This document shows, piece after piece, positions 1 through 9,206 of a DNA stretch of 64,000 nt (its first letter is position 1; every line of letters starts with the position of its first letter). The translations under genes and the position numbers were made by a program. Below the pieces are notes generated by a model that was not told the DNA's origin, made no database searches, and saw only the letters and a list, made by a program, of their open reading frames with translations. This stretch comes from Croceivirga lutea (GTDB taxonomy: Bacteria > Bacteroidota > Bacteroidia > Flavobacteriales > Flavobacteriaceae): assembly GCF_014235875.1 (NCBI RefSeq), contig NZ_JACJUK010000004.1:124001-188000 (forward strand). Reading direction: 5' to 3'.

Positions 1-1
1 A

Positions 2-616
2 ACTAAAATTACCAATACCATTTTAGGTAGAATGCAAACTGCCGCAACATGTAGTTCATGTGGTGGTGCCGGACAAGTAATAGATAATAGACCTGCAGGA
101 GCCGATGCTCAAGGTATGATTACCAAAGAAGAAACGGTATCTATAAAAATACCAGCAGGTGTTGAAGAAGGCATGCAATTAAAGGTTTCTGGTAAAGGTA
201 ATAATGCGCCTGGTAATGGCGTGCCAGGTGACCTAATAGTAGCCATAGAAACCGTAGAGCACGAAACATTAAAAAGAGAAGGTGATAATTTACATTATGA
301 TTTGTATGTAAGTTTCTCTGAAGCAGTCTTAGGCACATCAAAAGAAATAGATGCAGTTGGAGGAAAAGTTCGTATTAAGCTTGAGCCAGGCATACAATCT
401 GGTAAAATTTTACGATTAAGAGGTAAAGGAGTATCTAGCTTAAATGGTTATGGTAACGGAGATTTATTGGTTCATGTTAATGTTTGGACGCCAAAAGAGC
501 TAAATAAAGAACAAAGGGAGTTTTTTGAGCGTATGCAAGCAGATGAAAACTTTGTTCCTAAGCCAGAAAAATCAGACAAAAGCTTTTTTGAAAAGGTAAA
601 AGATATGTTCTCATAG
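2..616 (+). CDS. dnaJ: Chaperone DnaJ, C-terminal part (5' end outside window)
   Basis: This is the 3' part of the DnaJ (Hsp40) co-chaperone, which delivers unfolded clients to DnaK and stimulates its ATPase. The frame is open from base 2, so the J domain, Gly/Phe region and most of the zinc fingers lie outside the window. The last CxxCxGxG zinc-finger repeat (CSSCGGAG) is visible near base 52. It is followed by the two beta-sandwich client-binding domains (IKIPAGVEEGMQLKVSGKG, then VRIKLEPGIQSGKILRLRGKG) and the usual short C-terminal dimerisation segment rich in charged residues. The ATG at base 32 is internal and is not the start. grpE usually lies upstream of dnaJ, which cannot be checked here. 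A hairpin terminator follows about 90 bases after the stop. Confidence 0.96.
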   Translation, partial: TKITNTILGRMQTAATCSSCGGAGQVIDNRPAGADAQGMITKEETVSIKIPAGVEEGMQLKVSGKGNNAPGNGVPGDLIVAIETVEHETLKREGDNLHYDLYVSFSEAVLGTSKEIDAVGGKVRIKLEPGIQSGKILRLRGKGVSSLNGYGNGDLLVHVNVWTPKELNKEQREFFERMQADENFVPKPEKSDKSFFEKVKDMFS

Positions 617-705
617 TTTAAATCTATTTTGTTTAACTAAAAAGTGTATATTTGAATTTGATACTTTTATTAGTATCTAATTTTCTTTTTCATAGCAATT
701 TTTTT

Positions 706-740
706 CCCATCCTTATTTTTTAGGGGTGGGTTTTTCGTTT
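706..740 (+). terminator. Rho-independent terminator after dnaJ
   Basis: Seven-base stem CCCATCC (706-712) / GGGTGGG (724-730) with one G-U pair, followed by a T-rich tract. It lies downstream of dnaJ and before the next promoter. Confidence 0.7.
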
Positions 741-805
741 TTAAGGACGTTATTTTGGACACTTTCGATTGAAAGTATTCTGACTTATTTAGTAATCAAT
801 ATCCC

Positions 806-813
806 TATCTTTG
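806..813 (+). promoter_or_regulatory. Bacteroidota -7 promoter element for the ABC operon
   Basis: TATCTTTG is an exact match to the TAnnTTTG -7 consensus, 14 bases before the ATG at 828. No convincing TTTG -33 element is seen at the right distance. Confidence 0.55.
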
Positions 814-827
814 ATAAAATTTAATAC

Positions 828-1757
828 ATGGAGCATATACTTGCTGCCAACGGAGTTGTTAAACAATTTGCTGGGCATACAGCGTTAGACAATGTTTCTC
901 TAACAATACCAACAAATTGTATTTATGGTTTATTAGGACCAAATGGTGCAGGTAAAACCACCTTAATAAGGATAATAAATCAAATTACGCACCCAGATAA
1001 AGGGGAGGTTCTTTTTGAGGGTGCTCCTTTAATGCCAGAACATATAGCTCAAATAGGTTATTTGCCAGAAGAACGCGGATTATACAAGAGCATGAGAGTT
1101 GGTGAGCAAGCTTTATATCTTGCACAATTAAAAGGGTTATCAAAAGCCGAAGCAACCAAACGATTAAAATATTGGTTTGAGCGATTAGAGATTGGTGATT
1201 GGTGGAATAAAAAAATTCAGGAGCTATCTAAGGGTATGGCTCAAAAAATTCAATTTGTAGTTACGGTACTTCACCAACCAAAACTTTTAATTTTTGATGA
1301 GCCCTTTAGTGGTTTTGACCCCATAAATGCTAACCGAATTAAAGATGAAATACTAGAGTTAAAAAAGCAAGGAACTTCTATTATATTTTCTACACACAGA
1401 ATGGAGTCTGTTGAAGAACTTTGTGACCACATTACCTTACTAAACAAATCTAAAAAGGTATTAGATGGTAGATTAAAAGATATTAAACAAGCCTATAAAA
1501 ACAATATATACCAAGTAGGATTGCAGGTTTCAAATGCGAACAAAATTAGTGCTGAAGCAATTTTAAATGGTTTTGATTACGCAGGTTTAGAAATTCTACC
1601 AGAAGAAAATCAAATTAACTGCAATATACAGTTGCCAAGCGCAGAAACTTCAACACTTTTGAATGCTCTATCGGCAAAGGGTAACATAAATTATTTTGAA
1701 GAAAAAATTCCTTCAGTTAATGAAATATTTATAAAAGCCGTAGAAGAAAACCATTAA
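828..1757 (+). CDS. ABC transporter ATP-binding protein (NatA-like)
   Basis: Cytoplasmic ATPase of an ABC-2 type exporter. Walker A GPNGAGKTT is at residues 37-45, the ABC signature LSKGM at 133-137, and Walker B with its catalytic glutamate (LLIFDE) at 153-158. The H-loop (STHRME) follows, and a C-terminal extension of about 90 residues resembles the DUF4162 tail of NatA/YhaQ-type ATPases. The stop codon overlaps the ATG of the next gene by one base (taATG), so the two are almost certainly translated together as one transporter. Substrate is not evident from the sequence; NatAB in Bacillus exports sodium, but many relatives have other or unknown cargo. ATG start at 828 follows a good -7 box. 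Confidence 0.93.
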   Translation: MEHILAANGVVKQFAGHTALDNVSLTIPTNCIYGLLGPNGAGKTTLIRIINQITHPDKGEVLFEGAPLMPEHIAQIGYLPEERGLYKSMRVGEQALYLAQLKGLSKAEATKRLKYWFERLEIGDWWNKKIQELSKGMAQKIQFVVTVLHQPKLLIFDEPFSGFDPINANRIKDEILELKKQGTSIIFSTHRMESVEELCDHITLLNKSKKVLDGRLKDIKQAYKNNIYQVGLQVSNANKISAEAILNGFDYAGLEILPEENQINCNIQLPSAETSTLLNALSAKGNINYFEEKIPSVNEIFIKAVEENH

Positions 1758-3097
1758 TGAAAAAACTAAGGCTGATAATAAAAAGAGAATATCTAGCAAA
1801 AGTTCGAAACAAGTCTTTTGTGATAATGACTTTTTTAAGTCCCATTCTCATGGTTGGTATGATAGTTCTGATTGCATACCTTACTAAGCTAAATGATAGT
1901 GAACAGCGTGTAGTAGCTGTACTAAATGAAAGTAATTATTTTGAAAATTCTTTTAACTCAACCGAAACTTTATCGTTTTTACAGTTTAAAGATATTACAC
2001 TAGAAAAGGCAAAAGACTCTACAACTGCATTGGGTTTTTATGGGTTGTTATATGTTCCAAATTCTTCGGGTATAGAACAAGTTGCTAAACGAACAGTTTT
2101 TTATTCTACAGATAGTCCTATAAGTGAGGTACTCTCTAAAATAGAACGAGTTTTTCAAGATAGATTGAGAGAAAATAGACTACAATCTGCAGGTATTACT
2201 GCAAAGCAATATGTAGAGGTAGAAAAAGAATTTGATTTGGCCTTAGCCACTTTCGAAGGCGAACAAAACCTAGAAGATTTAAATATAATTAGAGCCTTGG
2301 TAGGAGGGGCATTTGGTTATTTAATAATGATGTTTATTATTATTTATGGTGGTTTTGTAATGCGGAGTGTTATAGAAGAAAAAACAACTCGCATTATTGA
2401 AATTATTATTTCTTCAGTAAAACCATTTCAATTAATGTTGGGCAAAATAATTGGCACGTCATTAGCTGGTATTACACAATTCACCATTTGGGTTGTTGCG
2501 GGCGGAATATTATTAATAGTTGCTTTGGCAGTTTTTGGTATAGACCCAATGATTTTACTAGATAGGTCAAATATTCAGACTATGACCGCGGGTGCTGCTC
2601 AAGATTTTTCTCCAGAAGATTTTGAGAAAATAAAATCTGTTGGTAGAGAAATTTTAAACATACCATGGTTTACCCTTGTGAGTTCTTTTTTACTCTATTT
2701 TGTATTAGGTTATTTTATTTACAGTTCAATTTATGCAGCTATTGGTGCAGCTGTAGATAATGAGACTGATACACAACAATTTATATTTCCAATTATATTA
2801 CCACTTATGTTGGCTATATATGTTGGATTCTTTTCGGTTTTTAGCAATCCGCATGGGCCTATAGCTGTAGGTTTTTCTCTTTTTCCATTAACCTCTCCAA
2901 TTGTTATGCTAATGCGGTTACCAAGTGGAATTGGTGAAGGTGGTGTACCCTATTGGCAATTTGGGCTATCTATTCTATTTTTGGTTTTAACTTTTATAGC
3001 CATAGTTTGGCTAGCAGCTAAAATTTATAGAGTTGGAATTTTAATGTACGGTAAAAAACCAAGTTATAAAGAGCTGTACAAATGGTTAAAATATTAG
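1757..3097 (+). CDS. ABC-2 type permease (NatB-like)
   Basis: Membrane partner of the preceding ATPase. One transmembrane helix lies near the N-terminus (about residues 20-42, after the basic segment KREYLAKVRNKS). A soluble domain of about 140 residues follows, then a C-terminal block of five or more helices (about residues 180-435). This is the ABC2_membrane_3 layout seen in NatB and in YhaP. The motif EEKTTRIIEIIISSVKP just after the second helix is characteristic of this family. The start overlaps the ATPase stop by one base. The 446-residue length is normal. Transported substrate unknown. Confidence 0.92.
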   Translation: MKKLRLIIKREYLAKVRNKSFVIMTFLSPILMVGMIVLIAYLTKLNDSEQRVVAVLNESNYFENSFNSTETLSFLQFKDITLEKAKDSTTALGFYGLLYVPNSSGIEQVAKRTVFYSTDSPISEVLSKIERVFQDRLRENRLQSAGITAKQYVEVEKEFDLALATFEGEQNLEDLNIIRALVGGAFGYLIMMFIIIYGGFVMRSVIEEKTTRIIEIIISSVKPFQLMLGKIIGTSLAGITQFTIWVVAGGILLIVALAVFGIDPMILLDRSNIQTMTAGAAQDFSPEDFEKIKSVGREILNIPWFTLVSSFLLYFVLGYFIYSSIYAAIGAAVDNETDTQQFIFPIILPLMLAIYVGFFSVFSNPHGPIAVGFSLFPLTSPIVMLMRLPSGIGEGGVPYWQFGLSILFLVLTFIAIVWLAAKIYRVGILMYGKKPSYKELYKWLKY

Positions 3098-3105
3098 GTG
3101 GATTA

Positions 3106-3987
3106 ATGCTAGTAGTACCTCAAGAAATAAAAGAAATTATTGAAGAAGATGTATGGGGTTCCATCAAAGAATTCTTAAATCTTGGTTTTCATATACCCAC
3201 GGGAGAGAGTACAATACATCTAACCGTTGGTCTTTTAATTCTATTAATAGTAGCATTTATTTTTACCACCTATTTGCTAAACTGGTTAAGAAAATTTCTA
3301 ACCCGAAAAATGGAGCAAGATGACAAACTTAAATTTATAAGTGTTTTTAAGTTTGCCAGGTACATAATTTATCTAGTAGTTATTCTTTTAACATTAAGTG
3401 CTGCAGGTATTAATGTTACCGTTATTTTAACCGCCTCGGCCGCCCTGTTCGTGGGTTTGGGTTTAGCGCTTCAAGAGCTATTTCAAGACATTATAGGAGG
3501 TATTTTTATTATTGTAGATAAATCGTTAAGAGTAGGAGATGTGGTTTCTATCGATGGAAAAGTAGGAAAGGTTTTTGAAATTAAACTGCGAACAACAAGA
3601 GCAATTACTAGAGATGATAAGGTAATTATTATTCCCAACCATAAATTTATAAGTGATATTGTCTACAACCATACCCAAAATCACAAAACAACAAGAGAAG
3701 CTGTAAGCGTTGGTGTTGCTTATGGTAGTGATGTTGATTTGGTAACCCAATTGCTTATTGAAACCGCTGCTGAACAAAAAGGCGTACTTAAAAATCCAAA
3801 AGCATTTGTAACTTTTGATGATTTTGGAGATTCAGCTTTAATATTTTCTATTCACTTTTTTACTAACGATAGTTTTAGTGATCCTAAAATAAAGAGCGGG
3901 ATTAGATATATCATAGATAAGAAATTTAGAGAAAACAACGTTACTATTCCGTTCCCACAAAGAGATGTACATCTTTTTCAAAAATAA
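3106..3987 (+). CDS. Mechanosensitive ion channel, MscS family
   Basis: Small-conductance type mechanosensitive channel of the inner membrane that releases solutes on hypo-osmotic shock. Two N-terminal helices (about residues 40-60 and 80-105) precede the pore helix with its small-residue packing (ASAALFVGLGLALQ) and the conserved beta domain (DIIGGIFIIVDKSLRVGDVV). A C-terminal alpha/beta domain ends with IPFPQRDVH, typical of the family. I chose the ATG at 3106, preceded by AGGTGG. An in-frame ATG at 3082 would overlap the permease by 16 bases and add eight residues. It follows the ABC pair closely and may be co-transcribed with it. Confidence 0.93.
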   Translation: MLVVPQEIKEIIEEDVWGSIKEFLNLGFHIPTGESTIHLTVGLLILLIVAFIFTTYLLNWLRKFLTRKMEQDDKLKFISVFKFARYIIYLVVILLTLSAAGINVTVILTASAALFVGLGLALQELFQDIIGGIFIIVDKSLRVGDVVSIDGKVGKVFEIKLRTTRAITRDDKVIIIPNHKFISDIVYNHTQNHKTTREAVSVGVAYGSDVDLVTQLLIETAAEQKGVLKNPKAFVTFDDFGDSALIFSIHFFTNDSFSDPKIKSGIRYIIDKKFRENNVTIPFPQRDVHLFQK

Positions 3988-3990
3988 TTA

Positions 3991-4869
3991 GTGAAATCTA
4001 AGTTGTTTATAATTTTATGGTGTTGTACAACATTTTTGTTGACAGCTACCTGTATTGCGCAAAGCTCAGACCTCTTTAGAGTTGAAGGTTTAAATATTCC
4101 TAAGAATGATGCAGGTATCACAACTACTAGGTTTAAAGGGGTGTTGAATATACCTTTTGAAGTTTCAAAAGAAACATATTTAATTATAGGAAGTGAGTAT
4201 AATTTCTTTAACATTAAGTATGATAAGCAATTTCCATTTGATACTGCCGATTTGGAACGTTTGCACATATTAGATTTAAATATTGGCTACGTTACTAAAT
4301 GGAATGAAAATTGGCGTTTAATTGCCATTCTAACTCCACGTTTAGCTTCTAATTTTAGTGGAAGCACATTATCAGACGATTTCTTTTTTAACGCCACAGC
4401 CACCTTATTAAAAAGTGTAAATAACACAGATAAACCATTTAGAATTATAGCAGGTTTAAGTTTTAACAGTACTACAGGCTTACCATTTCCATTACCCATT
4501 ATTAGCTATTACAAAAAATTTCATCCTAATTGGTCGTACACCATGGGTACCACAAGAAGCAATTTAAAATACCATTGGAAAAAACAGTCTTTACAATTGG
4601 CATTATTATTGGACGGTTATTTTATAAATGTTCAAAACAATATAGAACTACCAGAAGGTCGAGTAGGCTCTAAGCTATCACTATCGGCCGTAGTTTCTGG
4701 TTTAGAATATCAATATAGAATTACGGATGAATTTTCGTTTTTTGCTGTTGCGGGTCAGACTTTATATCAATCAGCAATATTAAGAGGAGACAATCAACAG
4801 CGTGTTTTTACCCTTAATGAAGAATCTAATCTGTATTTTAGAACGGGATTTAAATTATCAATTTTTTAA
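3991..4869 (+). CDS. Predicted outer-membrane beta-barrel protein (DUF6268-like)
   Basis: Secreted protein of 292 residues with a Sec signal peptide (basic MKSK, hydrophobic core, cleavage after CIA before QSS). It has many alternating hydrophobic strands and ends in phenylalanine, the usual last residue of outer-membrane beta barrels. The layout resembles the DUF6268 family of Bacteroidota, for which I know no assigned function. The start is a GTG at 3991, three bases after the channel gene, and the only start that gives an intact signal peptide. It sits between the channel gene and a response regulator on the same strand, which suggests one transcription unit of envelope genes. Confidence 0.75.
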   Translation: MKSKLFIILWCCTTFLLTATCIAQSSDLFRVEGLNIPKNDAGITTTRFKGVLNIPFEVSKETYLIIGSEYNFFNIKYDKQFPFDTADLERLHILDLNIGYVTKWNENWRLIAILTPRLASNFSGSTLSDDFFFNATATLLKSVNNTDKPFRIIAGLSFNSTTGLPFPLPIISYYKKFHPNWSYTMGTTRSNLKYHWKKQSLQLALLLDGYFINVQNNIELPEGRVGSKLSLSAVVSGLEYQYRITDEFSFFAVAGQTLYQSAILRGDNQQRVFTLNEESNLYFRTGFKLSIF

Positions 4870-4879
4870 AGTAAGACAT

Positions 4880-6043
4880 ATGTCAAAAATACTAGTCATT
4901 GAAGATGAAGCTGCTATAAGAAGAGTATTGGTAAAAATACTTAGTGAAGAAAGTGATTCTTATCAAGTTCAAGAGTCTGAAGATGGAGTAAAAGGACTGG
5001 AGTTACTTAAAAAAGAAGATTTTGACTTGGTGCTTTGTGATATTAAAATGCCAAAAATGGATGGCGTTGAAGTCTTAGAAAGTGTTAAGAAAATTAAGCC
5101 CGAAATACCATTTATTATGATTTCTGGGCACGGTGATTTAGATACTGCGGTAAATACCATGCGCTTAGGTGCATTTGATTACATTTCTAAGCCACCAGAT
5201 TTAAATAGATTATTAACCACAGTTAGAAATGCCTTAGATAGAAAAGAACTAGTGGTTGAGAATAAAATTCTAAAAAAGAAGGTAAGTAAGAATTATGAAA
5301 TGATTGGCGATAGCAGCGAAATCAATACTATAAAGGATATTATTGAAAAAGTTGCTCCAACAGATGCTCGTGTATTGATTACGGGTTCAAACGGTACCGG
5401 TAAAGAGTTGGTTGCGCATTGGTTACATCAAAAAAGTCCGCGTTCATCTAGTCCGTTTATTGAGGTTAACTGCGCTGCAATACCTTCAGAATTAATTGAA
5501 AGTGAATTATTTGGTCACGTTAAAGGGGCATTTACTTCAGCAGTAAAAGACAGGGCAGGTAAATTTGAAGCAGCAAATAAAGGCACTATATTTTTAGATG
5601 AAATAGGTGATATGAGTTTATCTGCACAGGCAAAAGTGTTACGTGTGCTTCAAGAAAATAAATTATCTAGAGTAGGTTCAGATAAAGATATTAAGGTCGA
5701 TGTTAGGGTTTTCGCAGCTACCAATAAAGACCTCAAAAAAGAAATTGCTGACGGTAATTTCAGAGAAGATTTATATCATAGACTTGCAGTAATTTTAATA
5801 AAAGTCCCCGCTTTAAATGACCGTAGAAATGATATTCCTTTATTGATAAATCATTTTGCTAAAAAGATAGCTCAAGAACAAGGAACTGCCTTAAAAACAT
5901 TTTCAGATAAAGCCATCGAACTTTTAAAAGGATACGATTGGACAGGCAATATACGAGAGCTGCGCAACGTAGTTGAACGACTAATAATTTTGGGCGGTAA
6001 AGAAGTAAGTGAAGAGGATGTAAAGCTTTTTGCAAGCAAATAG
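4880..6043 (+). CDS. Sigma-54-type response regulator (REC-AAA+) without DNA-binding domain
   Basis: NtrC-family regulator of 387 residues. The receiver domain (1-120) has the acidic pocket D9/E10, phospho-acceptor D54 in CDIKMP and K104. The AAA+ domain follows, with Walker A GSNGTGKE (169-176), Walker B IFLDE (237-241) and the R-finger region (FREDLYHRL). The sigma-54 contact loop reads GAFTSA (216-221) in place of GAFTGA. The protein stops at NIRELRNVVERLI plus about 20 residues, so the Fis-type HTH is absent, and a convergent gene begins one base after the stop. The ATG at 4880 (MSKILVIEDE) is the natural receiver start; 26 upstream in-frame codons overlap the previous gene and look non-coding. 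No histidine kinase is adjacent. Confidence 0.93.
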   Translation: MSKILVIEDEAAIRRVLVKILSEESDSYQVQESEDGVKGLELLKKEDFDLVLCDIKMPKMDGVEVLESVKKIKPEIPFIMISGHGDLDTAVNTMRLGAFDYISKPPDLNRLLTTVRNALDRKELVVENKILKKKVSKNYEMIGDSSEINTIKDIIEKVAPTDARVLITGSNGTGKELVAHWLHQKSPRSSSPFIEVNCAAIPSELIESELFGHVKGAFTSAVKDRAGKFEAANKGTIFLDEIGDMSLSAQAKVLRVLQENKLSRVGSDKDIKVDVRVFAATNKDLKKEIADGNFREDLYHRLAVILIKVPALNDRRNDIPLLINHFAKKIAQEQGTALKTFSDKAIELLKGYDWTGNIRELRNVVERLIILGGKEVSEEDVKLFASK

Positions 6044-6044
6044 C

Positions 6045-6764
6045 TTATTCTTCTAATTTACAACCTTCTAAACTAATAAGTGCTTTTAAAGATATTTCGT
6101 AAATACGTTTGTGATAATCTCGTCTGGTTTCAGAAAGTGATTCATCTTTTAGCCGTTCTTTAGAGATATTTACAACTCTACTAATGAAACTAAAGGCCTC
6201 TTCACATTCAACGTTATTTACAACATCATTTAAAGATGCTTTATAAGTTTCAATTGTTTCGTTAATTCGTTCTTGTCTTAATTTGCCTTCTGGCTTAACT
6301 ACTTCACCCTTGGTTTTGTAGGCTTTTTGAGTATTCATTTCTAGAACATTATCGCCGTAAAAACTTTCACTTTCTTTTTCGAAGTCTTTAAGTAATTGAA
6401 TACTTAATATAGTATTACTGTAGGCAATTTGTAAATACTCTTTAGATTTCGGAATTAAATTGCTTTCAGAGGCGTAGGTAAGGTTAGATGCTGTTAAGTC
6501 TAGATGTTTGTTAGCAACTAAGCAACCGCAATCTGTAAATAAAGTTTTTGTTTTTGGTAGCGTAGTTAGTGCCTTTTGACTGTAGAATTTTATCATTTCT
6601 AAATCATTGGAATTTAATGCACTATGTACTTGATTTCTTATAAGTTCAATGTTATTAGTTGCAAACTCACAAGCGTTGTACGTTTTAAATGAGGCCATCA
6701 TATAAAAACCAATAAGGGCCAAAATCAAACAAATAAAAAAGACGATTTTTTTGTAGGTTTTCAC
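6045..6764 (-). CDS. Hypothetical membrane-anchored protein
   Basis: I do not recognise this protein. With a GTG start at 6764 it has 239 residues: a basic N-terminus (KTYKK), one transmembrane or uncleaved signal helix (about residues 6-24), then a soluble, largely helical region rich in Lys, Glu and Asn with several cysteines (NACEF, DCGCL, VECEE, EGCKL), presumably extracytoplasmic. An in-frame ATG at 6860 would add 32 residues that look unlike a natural N-terminus, so the shorter form is preferred. It converges on the response regulator with one base between stops. A periplasmic, cysteine-stabilised helical protein is as far as the sequence goes. Confidence 0.6.
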   Translation of the reverse strand: MKTYKKIVFFICLILALIGFYMMASFKTYNACEFATNNIELIRNQVHSALNSNDLEMIKFYSQKALTTLPKTKTLFTDCGCLVANKHLDLTASNLTYASESNLIPKSKEYLQIAYSNTILSIQLLKDFEKESESFYGDNVLEMNTQKAYKTKGEVVKPEGKLRQERINETIETYKASLNDVVNNVECEEAFSFISRVVNISKERLKDESLSETRRDYHKRIYEISLKALISLEGCKLEE

Positions 6765-6930
6765 AGTTAAAAAGATTTGGACCACTAAAATTAAGAGGTG
6801 GTATTCTTTAGGCGAAAAAACATCGGTATTCTTCCAATTTATTCTTTCAGAAACCTTCAATAAATAGAGTTTCTGCTAAAATGCATTGTTTTCTCTTTGA
6901 AAGGAATAGCATAAAAACTATATTCAACTT

Positions 6931-7812
6931 ATGAAGCAAATTAGTTGGCAAAAGTTCAAAGTAGATAAACCCACTGTTTTAAAAAACTTTACTACTTATG
7001 AAGATTTTGGTTTATCTAAAGATGAGCTAAAAGATGAGTTAAAAGACATTCGTAGAGACCTAGGTAAATTTCAAGACACCATGTATGCACATGCAAAATA
7101 TAGTGTCTTAATATGTTTACAGGGTATGGATACAGCCGGTAAGGATAGTTTAATTAGAGAGGTTTTTAAAGACTTTAATGTGAGAGGTATTGTAGTGCAT
7201 AGCTTTAAAGTTCCCAGCACTAAAGAGCTTAAACACGATTATCTCTGGAGACATTATATTGCTTTACCAGAACGTGGAAAATTTGGAGTGTTTAATAGAA
7301 CACATTATGAAAATGTATTGGTCACAAAAGTACACCCAGAATATATCTTGGGTGAAAACATACCGCATATAAACTCAATTTCAGATATTAATGATGAATT
7401 CTGGGAGAATAGATACCGGCAAATAAATGATTTTGAGCGCCACATTAGCGAAAACGGTACACTAATTTTTAAGTTTTACTTAAATCTCTCAATAGAAGAA
7501 CAAAGCCGTAGACTTTTACGCAGAATTCGATTAAAGGAAAAAAATTGGAAATTTTCACCTAGTGATATGAAAGAGCGTAAACTATGGCATAGTTATCAAG
7601 AATGCTACCAAAAAGTTATCGACAAAACATCAAAGCCTCATGCTCCTTGGTATGTTATCCCTGCTGATAATAAGAAAGCGGCTCGGCTTTTAGTGGCGAG
7701 TATTTTATTGAATGAGTTAAAAAAATACAAAGACATAGAAGAACCTGAACTTAGTGAAGAAATAAAAACTAACTTGGAAACTTTCAGACAAGAACTAGAA
7801 AAAGAACAATGA
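6931..7812 (+). CDS. ppk2: Polyphosphate:nucleotide phosphotransferase, PPK2 family
   Basis: Cytoplasmic kinase of the PPK2 family, which transfers phosphate between polyphosphate and nucleotides (AMP, ADP or GDP according to class). Walker A GMDTAGKD is at residues 65-72. The Walker B-like segment reads FNRTHYENVLV, the form seen in the single-domain group close to class III enzymes. The lid motif RRLLRRI and the C-terminal WYVIPADNKKAARL block are also present. Length 293 is normal for a one-domain PPK2. Substrate class cannot be fixed from motifs alone. The last bases overlap the next gene as ATGA, so a secreted peptidase is translationally coupled to it, with no obvious functional link. 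Confidence 0.92.
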   Translation: MKQISWQKFKVDKPTVLKNFTTYEDFGLSKDELKDELKDIRRDLGKFQDTMYAHAKYSVLICLQGMDTAGKDSLIREVFKDFNVRGIVVHSFKVPSTKELKHDYLWRHYIALPERGKFGVFNRTHYENVLVTKVHPEYILGENIPHINSISDINDEFWENRYRQINDFERHISENGTLIFKFYLNLSIEEQSRRLLRRIRLKEKNWKFSPSDMKERKLWHSYQECYQKVIDKTSKPHAPWYVIPADNKKAARLLVASILLNELKKYKDIEEPELSEEIKTNLETFRQELEKEQ

Positions 7813-9206
7813 GAAAATTAGTAGTTGTAGCCCTTCTATTTAGTGTTGTTAATGTAATAGCACAGCAAGAAGATGAAAAGCAAATTAAAAAAATTTATGA
7901 TACGTCTTTAACGGCACCTCAGGCGTATGAATGGTTAAATTATTTATCCAATCAAATTGGTGGTCGTTTGTCAGGTTCAGTACAAGCGCAAGAAGCTGTT
8001 GAATATACTAAAAGGCAATTAGATTCTTTAGGTTTAGATAGAGTTTGGCTACAACCAGTTATGGTGCCAAAATGGGTGCGCGGCACACCAGAATACGCTT
8101 ATTTTGAAACTAAACCTGGTCATACCACAAATGTTCCTATTTGTGCGCTTGGGGGTTCAGTCGCAACTAAAGAAGGGGGACTAAAGGCAAACATAATTGA
8201 GGTTCAAGGTATAGAAGAACTGGAAAAACTTGGACGAGCTAAAATTGAAGGTAAAATAGTATTCTACAATAGACCTATGAATCCTACCCTAATTAGTACA
8301 TTCTCCTCTTATGGTGGATGTGTTGATCAGCGGTATTCTGGTGCCGCCGAAGCTGGTAAATATGGTGCAGCAGGAGTAATTGTTCGTTCCATGAACTTAC
8401 GATTAGATGATTATCCGCATACCGGTTCTATGAGTTATGGCGATACACCAGTGGAAAATCGTATACCGGCAGCTGCAATCAGCACTAATTCAGCTGAACT
8501 ATTAAGTACTACTTTAAAATTAAATCCTAACGTTAAGTTTTATTTCAATCAAAATTGCAAACAATATGATGATGTGAAGTCTTATAATGTTATTGGTGAG
8601 ATTACCGGAAACGAATTTCCGAACGAAATAATGGTTGTTGGCGGACATTTAGATTCTTGGGATTTAGGCGATGGATCACACGATGATGGTGCAGGTTGTG
8701 TTCAAAGTATGGATGTGTTACGATTATTTAAGGCCACTGGTTACCAACCAAAGCGAACATTACGTGTTGTACTTTTTATGAATGAAGAAAATGGTTTACG
8801 AGGCGGTAACAAATATGCCGAAGTAGCAAAGAATAAAAAAGAAACTCATGTATTTGCTTTAGAAAGTGATGCTGGCGGATTTAGCCCAAGAGGTTTTTCT
8901 TTTGATTGTTCAGACACCAATTTTGAAAAAATTAGTAGCTGGAAACCCCTATTTGAGCCGTATTTGATTCACATGTTTGTTAGAGGTGGAAGTGGAGCAG
9001 ATGTTGGCCCCTTAAAAGATGAAAATATTGTGCTTTCTGGCTTAAGACCAGATAGCCAGCGCTATTTTGACCATCACCATGCGGAAAATGATACTTTTGA
9101 ACACGTAAATCAACGAGAATTGCAGCTAGGTGCAGCAACAATGGCGAGTTTAGTGTATTTGGTAGATAAATATGGTTTTGACCAACCAATTAAAATTAAA
9201 GGTTAA
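7809..9206 (+). CDS. Secreted M28-family zinc metallopeptidase
   Basis: Exported aminopeptidase/carboxypeptidase-like enzyme of 465 residues. The signal peptide ends at about residue 19 (NVIA before QQEDE). A PA-like insert (about 105-245) precedes the catalytic M28 core. The zinc and catalytic residues are readable in order: H280 and D282 (GGHLDSWD), the DDGAGC aspartate, E326/E327 (NEENG), D354 (ESDAGG) and the C-terminal histidine in FDHHHAEND. The nearest known relatives in layout are plasma glutamate carboxypeptidase-type dipeptidases, so dipeptide cleavage in the periplasm is likely. Start overlaps the PPK2 stop (ATGA). The stop overlaps the convergent acyltransferase gene. Confidence 0.93.
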   Translation: MRKLVVVALLFSVVNVIAQQEDEKQIKKIYDTSLTAPQAYEWLNYLSNQIGGRLSGSVQAQEAVEYTKRQLDSLGLDRVWLQPVMVPKWVRGTPEYAYFETKPGHTTNVPICALGGSVATKEGGLKANIIEVQGIEELEKLGRAKIEGKIVFYNRPMNPTLISTFSSYGGCVDQRYSGAAEAGKYGAAGVIVRSMNLRLDDYPHTGSMSYGDTPVENRIPAAAISTNSAELLSTTLKLNPNVKFYFNQNCKQYDDVKSYNVIGEITGNEFPNEIMVVGGHLDSWDLGDGSHDDGAGCVQSMDVLRLFKATGYQPKRTLRVVLFMNEENGLRGGNKYAEVAKNKKETHVFALESDAGGFSPRGFSFDCSDTNFEKISSWKPLFEPYLIHMFVRGGSGADVGPLKDENIVLSGLRPDSQRYFDHHHAENDTFEHVNQRELQLGAATMASLVYLVDKYGFDQPIKIKG

